DNA from: a bacterium
Lineage (GTDB): Bacteria > Bdellovibrionota_C > UBA2361 > RFPC01
Length of the DNA stretch: 43,522 bases
Reading direction: 5' to 3'
Assembly (NCBI GenBank): GCA_022763385.1
Contig: JALEGQ010000125.1
Span: forward strand, 1-43,522
Part shown: one piece after another, positions 36,402 to 43,522 of the stretch
Numbering within the stretch: position 1 is the first letter of the stretch
How the letters are laid out: every line of letters begins with the position of its first letter
Program-made: the position numbers and the translations under genes
Notes under the pieces: model-generated
Databases searched by the model: none
What the model was told of the DNA's origin: nothing
Seen by the model: the letters and a program-made list of their open reading frames with translations, nothing else

Positions 36402-37418
36402 TCACTCACTTCCCGCAGCAGAGATCCGGACCAGCTCGTTAAAGCTCTCCGCCGCCGCTCCGGAAATGAGGGAATCCATCGCAATTCGATAACACTCCGG
36501 AAAGGAGAGCTGCTCTCCTTTCCGTTCTCTCCAGAGCTGGATGGCGTATGCGGCGTTGCTCGCCACCACTGCATTTTGCTGCTCTGAACCCCCTCCTTGA
36601 AGAACTGTTCGGAAGAGCTGTGCCGCAGCAGTTGGTTCTCCTCCAGTGAGATCCTCAGGGAGAACTCTGCAGAGCCCAACTTCCTCCGGAGAGAGGATCT
36701 GGTCGATGCGGCTCCCAAAGACCCTCCACCGACCCGTAAGACTCACTTCATCATATCCATCAAGAGAATGCAGCACCACATAGGCGCGATCTTCTTCACT
36801 GAGCAAATAGTGAAACAATCGGGCGATCTCTCCGCTAAAAACACCGATTACCTGAAGAGAAACCCGTGCGGGATTCACCAACGGACCAAGGAGATTGAAA
36901 AAGGTCCTCACCCCGAGCGCCCGACGAATGGGAGCAACATTCTTCATCGCCGGGTGAAAGAGCGGCGCGTGAAGATAACAGATATTCGCCCTATCAAGTT
37001 GACGTTGAAGGAGCACCGAGTCGCTGGTAAAGCAGACTCCGAGCTCTTGCAGGACATCGGAGGAGCCACATGAGGAGGACACACTCACGTTTCCGTGCTT
37101 TGCCACCTTTACCCCAGCTCCCGCCGCGACAAACGAGGCGAGAGTCGAAATATTAAAGGTATCTTTTCCATCCCCACCGGTCCCGCAGAGATCAACGAGA
37201 TCGGCATCCGAAAGCTCTGGTCGGAGAGAGAGATCGAGCATGGCGTCTCGAAATCCGAGAAGCTCATCAACGGTCACACTTCTCATCCGAAAGACGGTAA
37301 GAAACGATGCAACGAGCTCAGGAGCATAATCGCCCTCAGCGATCCCGATCAGTACCTCTCGAGCAGTATCACGAGAAATCGTGCGAGAAGAGCAGAGTTC
37401 GTTGAGGACATCTTTCAT
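36402..37418 (-). CDS. trpD: Anthranilate phosphoribosyltransferase
   Basis: The 338-residue enzyme attaches anthranilate to PRPP. DLCGTGGDGKDTFNIST is the PRPP loop, followed by VAKHGNVSVSSSCGSSDVLQELG, the HPAMKNVAPIRRALGVRTFFNLLGPLVNP region and YVVLHSLDGYDE. ATG 37418 overlaps trpG as ATGA. It is a stand-alone TrpD, not fused to TrpG. Confidence 0.96.
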   Translation of the reverse strand: MKDVLNELCSSRTISRDTAREVLIGIAEGDYAPELVASFLTVFRMRSVTVDELLGFRDAMLDLSLRPELSDADLVDLCGTGGDGKDTFNISTLASFVAAGAGVKVAKHGNVSVSSSCGSSDVLQELGVCFTSDSVLLQRQLDRANICYLHAPLFHPAMKNVAPIRRALGVRTFFNLLGPLVNPARVSLQVIGVFSGEIARLFHYLLSEEDRAYVVLHSLDGYDEVSLTGRWRVFGSRIDQILSPEEVGLCRVLPEDLTGGEPTAAAQLFRTVLQGGGSEQQNAVVASNAAYAIQLWRERKGEQLSFPECYRIAMDSLISGAAAESFNELVRISAAGSE

Positions 37419-38008
37419 CGGGCCAACCAATTCCGAAGGATGTCATGACCCATTTCCGTCATAATCGATTCCGGGTGAAACTGGACTCCCGCAATCGGGA
37501 GCTCTCGGTGCTCAAGCGCCATTATCTCGCCTTTCGGGCCGGTAGCGGTCACCACAAGCTCCTCCGGTAAGGATTGTGGCTCGACAACCCACGAATGATA
37601 ACGCCCTACCGAGATCTTTTCGGGAAGCCCGGCAAAGAGAGTGCTCGATGGATCAACGGTGATCTCATGCTTTTTGCCGTGTACAACCGGAGAGATATTC
37701 ACCAGCCGAGCACCAAAGGACTCTGCTATCGCCTGGTGTCCGAGGCACACTCCGAGCACTGGGAGTTTGCCCTTCACCGCTTCGAGAATTTCCATCATCA
37801 TCCCCGCTTCAGACGGAATACCCGGCCCGGGAGAGAGGACGACATGAGAGAACGAGGCGATATCTGCCAGTGAACACCGGTCGTTCCGGAGCACGGTAAT
37901 CTTTTCCGCTCCAACTTCGTGAAGTCGGTGGACAAGGTTATACGTAAAAGAATCATAGTTATCGAGCAAGAGGATCTCAGCTTGTACCGATACTGTCGGG
38001 AGAGTCAT
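37415..38008 (-). CDS. trpG: Anthranilate synthase glutaminase subunit
   Basis: This class I glutamine amidotransferase of 197 residues supplies ammonia to TrpE. LLLDNYDSFTYNLVH, LSPGPGIPSEAG, GVCLGHQAIAESFGA with the catalytic Cys, and VQFHPESIMTEMG with His and Glu are all present. It may also serve folate synthesis (PabA role), since no separate pabA is in the window. Overlaps on both sides are ATGA. Confidence 0.95.
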   Translation of the reverse strand: MTLPTVSVQAEILLLDNYDSFTYNLVHRLHEVGAEKITVLRNDRCSLADIASFSHVVLSPGPGIPSEAGMMMEILEAVKGKLPVLGVCLGHQAIAESFGARLVNISPVVHGKKHEITVDPSSTLFAGLPEKISVGRYHSWVVEPQSLPEELVVTATGPKGEIMALEHRELPIAGVQFHPESIMTEMGHDILRNWLAR

Positions 38009-39474
38009 CGTCGGATCTCCTCTGCAGAAACGAGCGCCTGTTGGAGGGCAGCAAGCTTATTGCGAACCTCCTGAGCCTCCGAGGCAGGAACCGAATCAGA
38101 AACCACACCTGCTCCGGCCTGAAAGGTAAGCACCTGGTTTTGAGAAACAAAAGAACGGATAACGATCGCGTGGTGCACAGCACCATCAAATCCGAACATT
38201 CCGACTGCCCCTCCGTAAAGACCTCGCCTCCCCTGCTCATACTGATCAAGAAGCTGCAGTGCTCGATATTTTGGGGCACCAGAGAGGGTTCCCATGGGAA
38301 AGGTATCACAGAACAGGGCGAGAGCATCCTTCGGGGAACGGAGAGTCCCAACGATCTCTGAAGTAAGATGAATCACGTGGGAGTAGAGCTGAACACCCCG
38401 GTAGCTCTCTACCCGCACCGAAGAGCAATGGCGGCTGAGATCGTTTCGGGCGAGGTCTACGAGCATCACGTGCTCTGCGTTCTCCTTCTCATCCTCGAGC
38501 AACCGCTTGATGGCCTCTTGGTCTCGGCGAGAATCATGGGTTCGGCGGTACGTTCCCGCGATCGGAAAGAGGGTTGCTTCGCCTCCTCTGACCACAAGCT
38601 GCGCCTCTGGAGAGGAACCGAATACCCGAAACCGCCCATAATCGAAGTAAAACAGATACGGTGACGGGTTAATTCGTCGAAGGGCCCGATACACCGAAAA
38701 GTCGTCTCCCTGGTATGGCTGATGGTATTTCCTCGAAGGGACGATCTGGAACACATCCCCCCGCTGGATATGCTGCTGACACCGAGCGATAACCTCGAGA
38801 AACTCATTCTCGGTGAAATTTGAGCTCTGCTCTCCCTCCCTCCGAAAACGATACGAGGGATAGTCCGCATGGAGGGCGAGAGAGATGACCTGCTGTCGAT
38901 CAAGTCCTCCATTCCTTCTCTGCCCTGACACTTCCGATTCAAGGACCGTAAGTTCATTCCGGGTCGGATCAAACACCAGTACAAAGCGAAACGCTTGATA
39001 GAGAAGCTCTGGGATAAGATCTGTCTCTTCGATCTCCTCTTCTGGAGGACGAAAAGAGATCTCTTCAAAGTACTGCACCGCATCGAAACTGCTGTATCCG
39101 AATATTCCTACCGGCACCTCGTTGCTGAATGGAGAGTGAGAACGTACTGACTCGTCATACTCTACCTCAAAGCTCTCGAAAAAATGCTGAAGTTGGACTC
39201 GAACCTCCTCAGGAGAGGAACGCTTCCCGCGGCGCGAACAATCGTCAGAGGGGCTCAAAAAAGGCTCACGATCGGAGACTCGAATCTCACCGCGCACCAC
39301 CGAGAAACTCTTGATCGGATCAATACAGAGAAATGAAAGTGCATTTCGTCCCGGCTGATAATCATTACTCTCGAAGAGGAGGCAGCCAGGAACCTGATCT
39401 CGCAATCGGAGATATGCCGCTACCGGAGTAACCGTATCAGCAAGCACTGTTTCTGCCTGGATAAGAAGCTTCAT
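38005..39474 (-). CDS. trpE: Anthranilate synthase component I
   Basis: The first gene of the operon encodes a chorismate-using enzyme of 489 residues. GCLLFESNDYQPGRNALSF near the N-terminus corresponds to the feedback-site region (LLES-like). The catalytic half has QRGDVFQIVPSRKY, NPSPYLFYFDYG, GSSPEAQLVVRGG, PIAGTYRRTHD, DLARNDLSRHC, VIHLTSEIVG and FPMGTLSGAPKYRALQLLD, then AGAGVVSDSVP. The frame is open to 39522, but that codon overlaps the ribD start and lies upstream of the -10, so ATG 39474 is chosen. Its ribosome site is weak. No leader peptide or attenuator fits in the 46 nt before it. Confidence 0.94.
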   Translation of the reverse strand: MKLLIQAETVLADTVTPVAAYLRLRDQVPGCLLFESNDYQPGRNALSFLCIDPIKSFSVVRGEIRVSDREPFLSPSDDCSRRGKRSSPEEVRVQLQHFFESFEVEYDESVRSHSPFSNEVPVGIFGYSSFDAVQYFEEISFRPPEEEIEETDLIPELLYQAFRFVLVFDPTRNELTVLESEVSGQRRNGGLDRQQVISLALHADYPSYRFRREGEQSSNFTENEFLEVIARCQQHIQRGDVFQIVPSRKYHQPYQGDDFSVYRALRRINPSPYLFYFDYGRFRVFGSSPEAQLVVRGGEATLFPIAGTYRRTHDSRRDQEAIKRLLEDEKENAEHVMLVDLARNDLSRHCSSVRVESYRGVQLYSHVIHLTSEIVGTLRSPKDALALFCDTFPMGTLSGAPKYRALQLLDQYEQGRRGLYGGAVGMFGFDGAVHHAIVIRSFVSQNQVLTFQAGAGVVSDSVPASEAQEVRNKLAALQQALVSAEEIRR

Positions 39475-39504
39475 AAGGAACTCTGGGAATCCTCCATCGA
39501 GCAA

Positions 39505-39532
39505 AGTATAGTCTCTTCTCATGCAAGAGCAA
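39505..39532 (-). promoter_or_regulatory. Candidate trpE promoter overlapping a ribD -10
   Basis: On the minus strand TTGCTC (39527-39532) and TATACT (39505-39510) are 16 bp apart, giving a transcript start near 39498 and a leader of about 24 nt. On the plus strand TATAGT (39507-39512) overlaps this -10 and would start ribD transcription at or next to its ATG. One core could thus serve both directions. This is a sequence match only. Confidence 0.45.
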
Positions 39533-40576
39533 TCGCCGTCTCATATTGAGCTCCTCTCTCGGTGCCAAGAGCTCGCCCTTCGAGGGCTCGGGAAGGTCTC
39601 GCCCAATCCACTCGTCGGGGCTGTGATCGTGCAAGACGGTGCCATTATCGGGGAGGGGTTTCACGGAGAATACGGAGGTCCTCATGCTGAGGTCGCAGCG
39701 ATTCGCTCCGTAAGCTCGGCATCACTTCTCAAAGGGGCAACGCTCTACGTGAACCTCGAGCCGTGTTCTCACTGGGGGAAGACCCCACCCTGCGTCGAGG
39801 CGATACGAGAAGCAGAGATCTCAACCGTCTTCTACTCAATGGACGATCCAAACCCACTCGTGGCAGGAAAAGGGGCGCAAGCCCTTCGAGCAGGTGGAAT
39901 CACTGTTCACGGGGACCAAGACCGCAGCGCTGCCCGAGAGCTGAACAGACGCTTTCTCGTGAATATGGGAGAACACCGTCCCTATATCATCTTGAAGTGG
40001 GCTGAAACTCGGGATGGATACATCGCACGGTCTGACTACTCCTCGCGGTGGATCAGTGGAGAAACCTCACGCCGCCTCGTGCATCAGTGGCGCTCAGAAG
40101 AAGATGGCGTACTCGTTGGCACCACCACGGCGGTAGTGGATAACCCGCAACTAAACGTGAGGCACGGCGAAGGCAGAGATCCGATACGGATAGCACTTGA
40201 TCGCAGGGGGCGGATACCGAAGTCCCATGCATTACGAGACCGAAGTCAACGAACTCTTCTCGTGAGCGAACAAGAGGAGAATACCGGGCAGAACCGAGAG
40301 ATACTCCGGTGGCCGACAGCAGAGAAGCCCTTCTGGCCGACACTCTTCTCAGAACTGTATTCTGCCAAGAAAATCGGATCTCTCATCGTAGAAGGGGGCA
40401 GCACCACCATACAGAGTATCATCAAAGCGGGGGTGTGGGACGAAGCACGGGTATTTCAGGCTCCAAATGATTTCGGCGAAGGAATACGAGCACCGACCCT
40501 CTCCGGCGAGCAACTCCGAACACAAGAAAAAGTGGGAGTAGATCTCCTCTCCTATTTCCGAAAAGCAAGGTTTTGA
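39521..40576 (+). CDS. ribD: Bifunctional riboflavin biosynthesis deaminase/reductase
   Basis: The 351-residue protein performs two steps after GTP cyclohydrolase II. The N-terminal deaminase (about 1-145) has SPNPLVGAVIV, the zinc motif PHAEVAAI and EPCSHWGKTPPC. The C-terminal reductase (about 150-351) has LKWAETRDGYIA, WISGETSRRLVHQWR, GTTTAVVDNPQLNVR and IVEGGSTTIQSII. Other rib genes are absent and no FMN riboswitch is seen upstream. It is divergent from trpE with the two start regions nearly touching. Confidence 0.95.
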   Translation: MQEQSPSHIELLSRCQELALRGLGKVSPNPLVGAVIVQDGAIIGEGFHGEYGGPHAEVAAIRSVSSASLLKGATLYVNLEPCSHWGKTPPCVEAIREAEISTVFYSMDDPNPLVAGKGAQALRAGGITVHGDQDRSAARELNRRFLVNMGEHRPYIILKWAETRDGYIARSDYSSRWISGETSRRLVHQWRSEEDGVLVGTTTAVVDNPQLNVRHGEGRDPIRIALDRRGRIPKSHALRDRSQRTLLVSEQEENTGQNREILRWPTAEKPFWPTLFSELYSAKKIGSLIVEGGSTTIQSIIKAGVWDEARVFQAPNDFGEGIRAPTLSGEQLRTQEKVGVDLLSYFRKARF

Positions 40577-40604
40577 GGAGGCCGTCCCGAAAGAAGACCT
40601 CCTC
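40575..40604. terminator. Weak hairpin between ribD and ssb
   Basis: GAGGAGG (40575-40581) pairs with CCTCCTC (40598-40604) around a 16-base loop, overlapping the ribD stop. There is no U tract on either strand, so it is a poor intrinsic terminator, though it lies where two convergent genes meet. Confidence 0.3.
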
Positions 40605-40625
40605 TATCCTCAAACGGTGGCCCCA

Positions 40626-41120
40626 TTAAAACGGAATATCGTCATCATCGAATGAAACATCTCCACCACCTGAAAGACTATCTGCTGAAGGGAGGCCACT
40701 CAGGGGATCTGGCGAAGCATTGCTGTTTCCATTCCCGTAAGATGCACCACCTCCTTCCTGTCTCGTGTTGGAACCGGAATAGGCATCATCCTTATTCCCG
40801 AGGAATTGCACCGTCTGAGCGATGATCTCGGTCGTCCACCGATCACGTCCTTCCTTATCCTGCCACTTCTGTGTCTGGATACGGCCTTCGATATATACCT
40901 CTCGTCCCTTCTTGAGAAAGTTCGAGCAGTTCTCCGCCGTCTTTCCAAACACCACAATGTTGTGCCACTCGGTATGCTCGGTCCAGTTTCCACTTTGTGG
41001 ATCCTTCCGACGCTCACCCGTCGCGAGGCCAAACTTCGTCACCGCCGTTTGAGACTGCGTATACCGAATCTCCGGATCTTTCCCGAGCCGACCAACTAAA
41101 ATTGCTTTATTCACACCCAT
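40626..41120 (-). CDS. ssb: Single-stranded DNA-binding protein
   Basis: The 164-residue product has an N-terminal OB fold (about 1-108: [58 protein letters not shown]), a Gly/Asn/Ser-rich linker and the acidic tip DDDDIPF that binds partner proteins. It is full length. It is convergent with ribD and divergent from the DUF177 gene over 134 nt. Confidence 0.96.
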   Translation of the reverse strand: MGVNKAILVGRLGKDPEIRYTQSQTAVTKFGLATGERRKDPQSGNWTEHTEWHNIVVFGKTAENCSNFLKKGREVYIEGRIQTQKWQDKEGRDRWTTEIIAQTVQFLGNKDDAYSGSNTRQEGGGASYGNGNSNASPDPLSGLPSADSLSGGGDVSFDDDDIPF

Positions 41121-41254
41121 ACTATTCCACCCTTCATAAAGACAGTTTCACTATTACACATTCTCTATCGGAAAATAAAAGGCGAATGTTTCCTGAAAAA
41201 CCAAAGAACGGTACCCTATGAAGAGAAAAAGGCCTGGGAAAGAGAAAAATCCGC

Positions 41255-41773
41255 ATGATAGAGATTCGCGTCACTGATATTCCGAGTCGTGGCCTTGAGA
41301 TAAGTGATCGCCTCTCGCTCTCGGCCCTGAACGCCCGGATGGCGGAGGCCCCTGACAACGACGTCATTTTCACCGAAGAACCCCGATTTTCCATCAAGAT
41401 CACCCCTGAAATAGCCGGAGCAGAGGTGAAGGGTCAGATATCAACCGCCTATCAACAGCCGTGTGGGGTGTGTCTCGAGCCGCTTCGGGAGGAGCTCTCC
41501 CAGGAGCTCCAGATCACCCTGAAGGCAAAAAGTGGACGACCTGGGGTGGACCGTGCAACGAGCGCCACAGAGTGGGAGGATGACATCGGAATCATCTACT
41601 TCAACGGCGAGCACATCGATCTCGAAGAAATTTTGCAAGAAAACCTCATTCTCGCCATCAACCCCTTCTCTCCCCGGGAGCACAATTGCCCAGGAATCCC
41701 CGCTGAGCATCAGGAGTCCACAGAGCAGAAGAACCCCACCCTCGGCGACCTCATCAAGAATGCTCAGCGATAG
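41255..41773 (+). CDS. DUF177 (YceD-like) protein
   Basis: The 172-residue protein shows the DUF177 pattern: VKGQISTAYQQPCGVCLEPLREEL (CxxC pair), later an acidic segment, then HIDLEEILQENLILAINPFSP. YceD-type proteins are linked to 23S rRNA maturation or L32 supply. Two features differ from the usual picture: the second cysteine cluster (normally CxGLC) reads NCPGIP, so half of it is lost, and no rpmF (L32) gene follows. Function here is uncertain. Confidence 0.75.
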   Translation: MIEIRVTDIPSRGLEISDRLSLSALNARMAEAPDNDVIFTEEPRFSIKITPEIAGAEVKGQISTAYQQPCGVCLEPLREELSQELQITLKAKSGRPGVDRATSATEWEDDIGIIYFNGEHIDLEEILQENLILAINPFSPREHNCPGIPAEHQESTEQKNPTLGDLIKNAQR

Positions 41774-41883
41774 CTGATACAGCATAGGGCGCTGGTAAAT
41801 CAAAAACTCTGCAGGATGAGGCACTCTCTGGTGCAACCAACCGCCATTGGGTACCGTTAGGACCAACATTACATGGAGGTGTT

Positions 41884-42312
41884 ATGAAGCGAATTCTCTT
41901 AGGAATACTCTGCCTATTCCTGCTCATCTGTTTTTCGAGCACGAGCTATGCCAAACCAAAAGTCACGACCCTTGACTCAGGACTTGTGATCAAGCAGCTC
42001 AAGGAAGGCAGCGGAGCTGAAGCAACAGCCGGCAAGAACGTAGCCGTGCACTACACCGGATGGCTCAACAAGGACGGGAAAAAAGGGAAGAAATTCGACA
42101 GCTCTCGTGACCGGGGCACCCCCTTCATCTTCCCGCTCGGTGCTGGAAGAGTCATCAAGGGGTGGGACCAAGGAGTAGCCGGAATGAAAGTCGGAGAAAA
42201 GCGAACCCTCCGCATCCCATCAGAACTTGGATACGGAGCAAGAGGAGCCGGCGGCGCGATCCCCCCAAACGCCGACCTCATCTTCGACGTCGAACTCCTC
42301 GACGTCCGCTAA
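41884..42312 (+). CDS. Secreted FKBP-type peptidyl-prolyl isomerase
   Basis: The 142-residue product has a clear signal peptide ([22 protein letters not shown]) and one FKBP domain: [47 protein letters not shown] and [27 protein letters not shown]. The active-site aromatics and Asp are present. It would assist folding in the periplasm. The ATG at 41884 has GGAGG upstream. There is no dimerisation domain, so it is the short, single-domain form. Confidence 0.93.
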   Translation: MKRILLGILCLFLLICFSSTSYAKPKVTTLDSGLVIKQLKEGSGAEATAGKNVAVHYTGWLNKDGKKGKKFDSSRDRGTPFIFPLGAGRVIKGWDQGVAGMKVGEKRTLRIPSELGYGARGAGGAIPPNADLIFDVELLDVR

Positions 42313-42332
42313 CCCCCCGCCACCACCCCCCG

Positions 42333-42349
42333 GGTGCGTGGCACTCCCA
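42333..42349. repeat. REP-like hairpin word, copy 1
   Basis: GGTGCGTGGCACTCCCA occurs here between convergent genes and again at 43376-43392 in the same orientation. GGTGC and GCAC(T)C can pair around a GTG loop. It looks like a small dispersed palindromic repeat of the REP class. Confidence 0.6.
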
Positions 42350-42358
42350 ATTCCCCTG

Positions 42359-43357
42359 TTATTCAGCCACCTTACGCGCACGCTCCTCGATATCCTTCCT
42401 CGACCACCCCGTTTCCCTCTCAATCGCATCCAACAACGCCCCGCCGCCAGATCGAAGGCGATCATACACCCGAAGCAGTCCCTTTATCCCTCGCTCTCTC
42501 GCAACTGCCTCAAGGTATAGCGATGCCCGGGCATAGTCAGCTGCCGTACCACGAAACACGAAGGAACCTGGAGAAACGGAAAAGCTCTCGCGCGCGAGTC
42601 GATAGTGCTCTGCGCTGACGGATCCCGTTGGAATAACAGACGAATACTCGGAAGCGAGGCGCTCAAAATAGGTAGCAAACCCTTCGGCTCTCCACCGTTC
42701 GCTCATAAAAACCTTTCCTCCGAGGATCTGGGCTTCAACCACGTGCCCCATCTCATGAGCCAAGACCTCTGCCATTTTTGCATCGACCTCTGAGGGCTGA
42801 GGTGCCGGCGCACCACCACACCCTGCAGCAACCCGTTGAACGACAACATAGATATTTGCGGGAGGCGTCATCCACGCGGGATGACAATTTGAAACAAGCT
42901 GTAGAGGAACCTCAGCAAGAGGAACATCTTCATCCATAAACACGACCTCCCACTCAAGATCCAGCTGACGAAGTTTTGCGGGAAATCCTTCTTGTTTCAG
43001 TGCCTTACTGACCATCCGAGCGGCATCAGCCATGGCCCGAAGTGGATTTTTTCCAAGCACAACCTCTGCGGAGCGTGGCCACCGAAGATTGATAGGCCCA
43101 ACAGAACTTGAAATCCGTTGCTTTCGAAGACGCTTCCCAAGTGAAATCTCCTCAGGAGCCGCCAGAGCAACACCTTGCTCACTTCCCCCAGGCGGCCCCA
43201 CCCGAAAGCACCGCGCTCTCCCTCGAAGCGAAAAAGGAACTTGCCGAAGAGAGCGTACTGTCCGTTCATCACCCAGCTCATTGCGATATACACACACCTC
43301 GTCGGCAGACACCCCACCAACCCAAAGCCCAGCCAAAAAAAACAATCGCCATCCCAT
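42359..43357 (-). CDS. Secreted gluzincin-type metallopeptidase (peptidase MA-like)
   Basis: The 332-residue product starts with a signal peptide (WRLFFLAGLWVGGVSA, cut before DE). The core motif is VLAHEMGHVVEAQ, a zinc HExxH site, followed about 20 residues later by WRAEGFATYFE, where the Glu is the expected third ligand. This HExxH...EG.A.Y arrangement is that of the peptidase MA family. Three Cys pairs could form disulfides. The substrate is unknown. The gene stands alone between two REP-like words, convergent with the FKBP gene. Confidence 0.75.
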   Translation of the reverse strand: MGWRLFFLAGLWVGGVSADEVCVYRNELGDERTVRSLRQVPFSLRGRARCFRVGPPGGSEQGVALAAPEEISLGKRLRKQRISSSVGPINLRWPRSAEVVLGKNPLRAMADAARMVSKALKQEGFPAKLRQLDLEWEVVFMDEDVPLAEVPLQLVSNCHPAWMTPPANIYVVVQRVAAGCGGAPAPQPSEVDAKMAEVLAHEMGHVVEAQILGGKVFMSERWRAEGFATYFERLASEYSSVIPTGSVSAEHYRLARESFSVSPGSFVFRGTAADYARASLYLEAVARERGIKGLLRVYDRLRSGGGALLDAIERETGWSRKDIEERARKVAE

Positions 43358-43375
43358 ACCCCCATCCTACCCCCT

Positions 43376-43392
43376 GGTGCGTGGCACTCCCA
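43376..43392. repeat. REP-like hairpin word, copy 2
   Basis: This is an exact copy of the 17-bp word at 42333. With its flanks it can form CTGG-TGC / GCA-CTC-CCAG, a better hairpin than copy 1. It lies just upstream of the metallopeptidase start. Confidence 0.6.
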
Positions 43393-43434
43393 GATCCTAA
43401 ATGAAACTGGGCACCTACACCTTACTTTCTGCGA

Positions 43435-43498
43435 CTCCCCAACTTTTTTCACTATTCAGGAAACTTTTCTCGAATTGAGACGAGAAGGATATGGGGAG
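43435..43498. repeat. Nested inverted repeat near the right edge
   Basis: CTCCCCA (43435-43441) pairs with TGGGGAG (43492-43498), and inside it TTCTCG (43467-43472) pairs with CGAGAA (43481-43486). No gene is seen in 43358-43522. It may be a terminator or operator for a gene outside the window. Confidence 0.35.
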
Positions 43499-43522
43499 CC
43501 GTTTTTCTCGAAAGACTTCTCC

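Noticed and set aside
39475..39520. trp attenuator or leader peptide
   Set aside because: Only 46 nt separate trpE and ribD; no Trp codon run and no terminator/antiterminator pair fit.
39480..39520. FMN riboswitch upstream of ribD
   Set aside because: Space and conserved core are both missing.
41774..41883. rpmF (ribosomal protein L32) after the DUF177 gene
   Set aside because: No frame in this gap encodes an L32-like peptide.
1..43522. CRISPR arrays, tRNA or rRNA genes
   Set aside because: No regularly spaced short repeats, and no recognisable tRNA or rRNA sequence on either strand.

Overview
This 43.5 kb window, with a GC content a little above half by eye, reads as an ordinary chromosomal stretch of a Gram-negative, flagellated, probably aerobic bacterium. 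The evidence is a pentahaem ActA-like cytochrome (alternative complex III), several Sec signal peptides on periplasmic-type proteins, a flagellin, and complete biosynthetic operons. The mixture of ActA, MTA salvage, a GCS2-CBS fusion and large tandem TraG/HerA-like ATPases would suit one of the lineages formerly called Deltaproteobacteria (Bdellovibrionota, Myxococcota, SAR324 and relatives). That placement is inference and no taxonomic marker gene is present.

Layout. (1) 1-218: two copies of a structured 112-bp tandem repeat touching the left edge; the second contains the stop codon of actA (214-954, minus). (2) 1.2-3.3 kb: acetoacetyl-CoA synthetase with a possible 31-codon leader ORF. (3) 3.3-7.8 kb: two adjacent, diverged P-loop ATPases of the TraG/HerA type with no other conjugation gene nearby. 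(4) 7.9-13.4 kb: a DUF433/DUF5615 toxin-antitoxin pair running straight into mtnB-mtnC-mtnD; mtnA lies convergently with an Uup-type ABC-F ATPase. (5) 13.4-15.1 kb: a secreted Asp/Cys-rich repeat protein with an Arg-rich tail. (6) 21.5-15.3 kb, minus: a tight operon aroA - aroK/aroE fusion - aroD - aroC - nadB. (7) 21.5-25.3 kb, plus: a small GNAT-like ORF, a glutamate-cysteine ligase-like/CBS fusion, a COG0523 GTPase behind two perfect palindromes, and a 25-codon remnant of an FAD oxidoreductase. (8) 25.4-29.6 kb, minus: a flagellin whose variable region is replaced by a predicted seven-bladed beta-propeller, and a large two-domain glycosyltransferase with a TPR tail. (9) 29.6-29.8 kb: a 175-bp MITE-like element. 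(10) 39.5-29.8 kb, minus: trpE-G-D-C-F-B-A-aroF-aroB and a CtlX-like amidinohydrolase homologue that lacks the catalytic cysteine. (11) 39.5-43.5 kb: ribD, ssb, a DUF177 protein, a secreted FKBP and a secreted gluzincin-type metallopeptidase flanked by two copies of a 17-bp REP-like hairpin word.

Together the two aro/trp operons encode every step from erythrose-4-phosphate plus PEP to chorismate, and from chorismate to tryptophan. Most junctions are ATGA/GTGA overlaps, so translation is probably coupled. Each operon starts at a very short divergent region with a CTATACT -10 element. The best candidates for undescribed biology are the beta-propeller flagellin with its neighbouring glycosyltransferase, the paired orphan ATPases, the structured tandem repeat at actA, and the MITE next to the degenerate CtlX homologue. 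Many start codons were reassigned here to internal codons that fit neighbour overlaps and ribosome binding sites.
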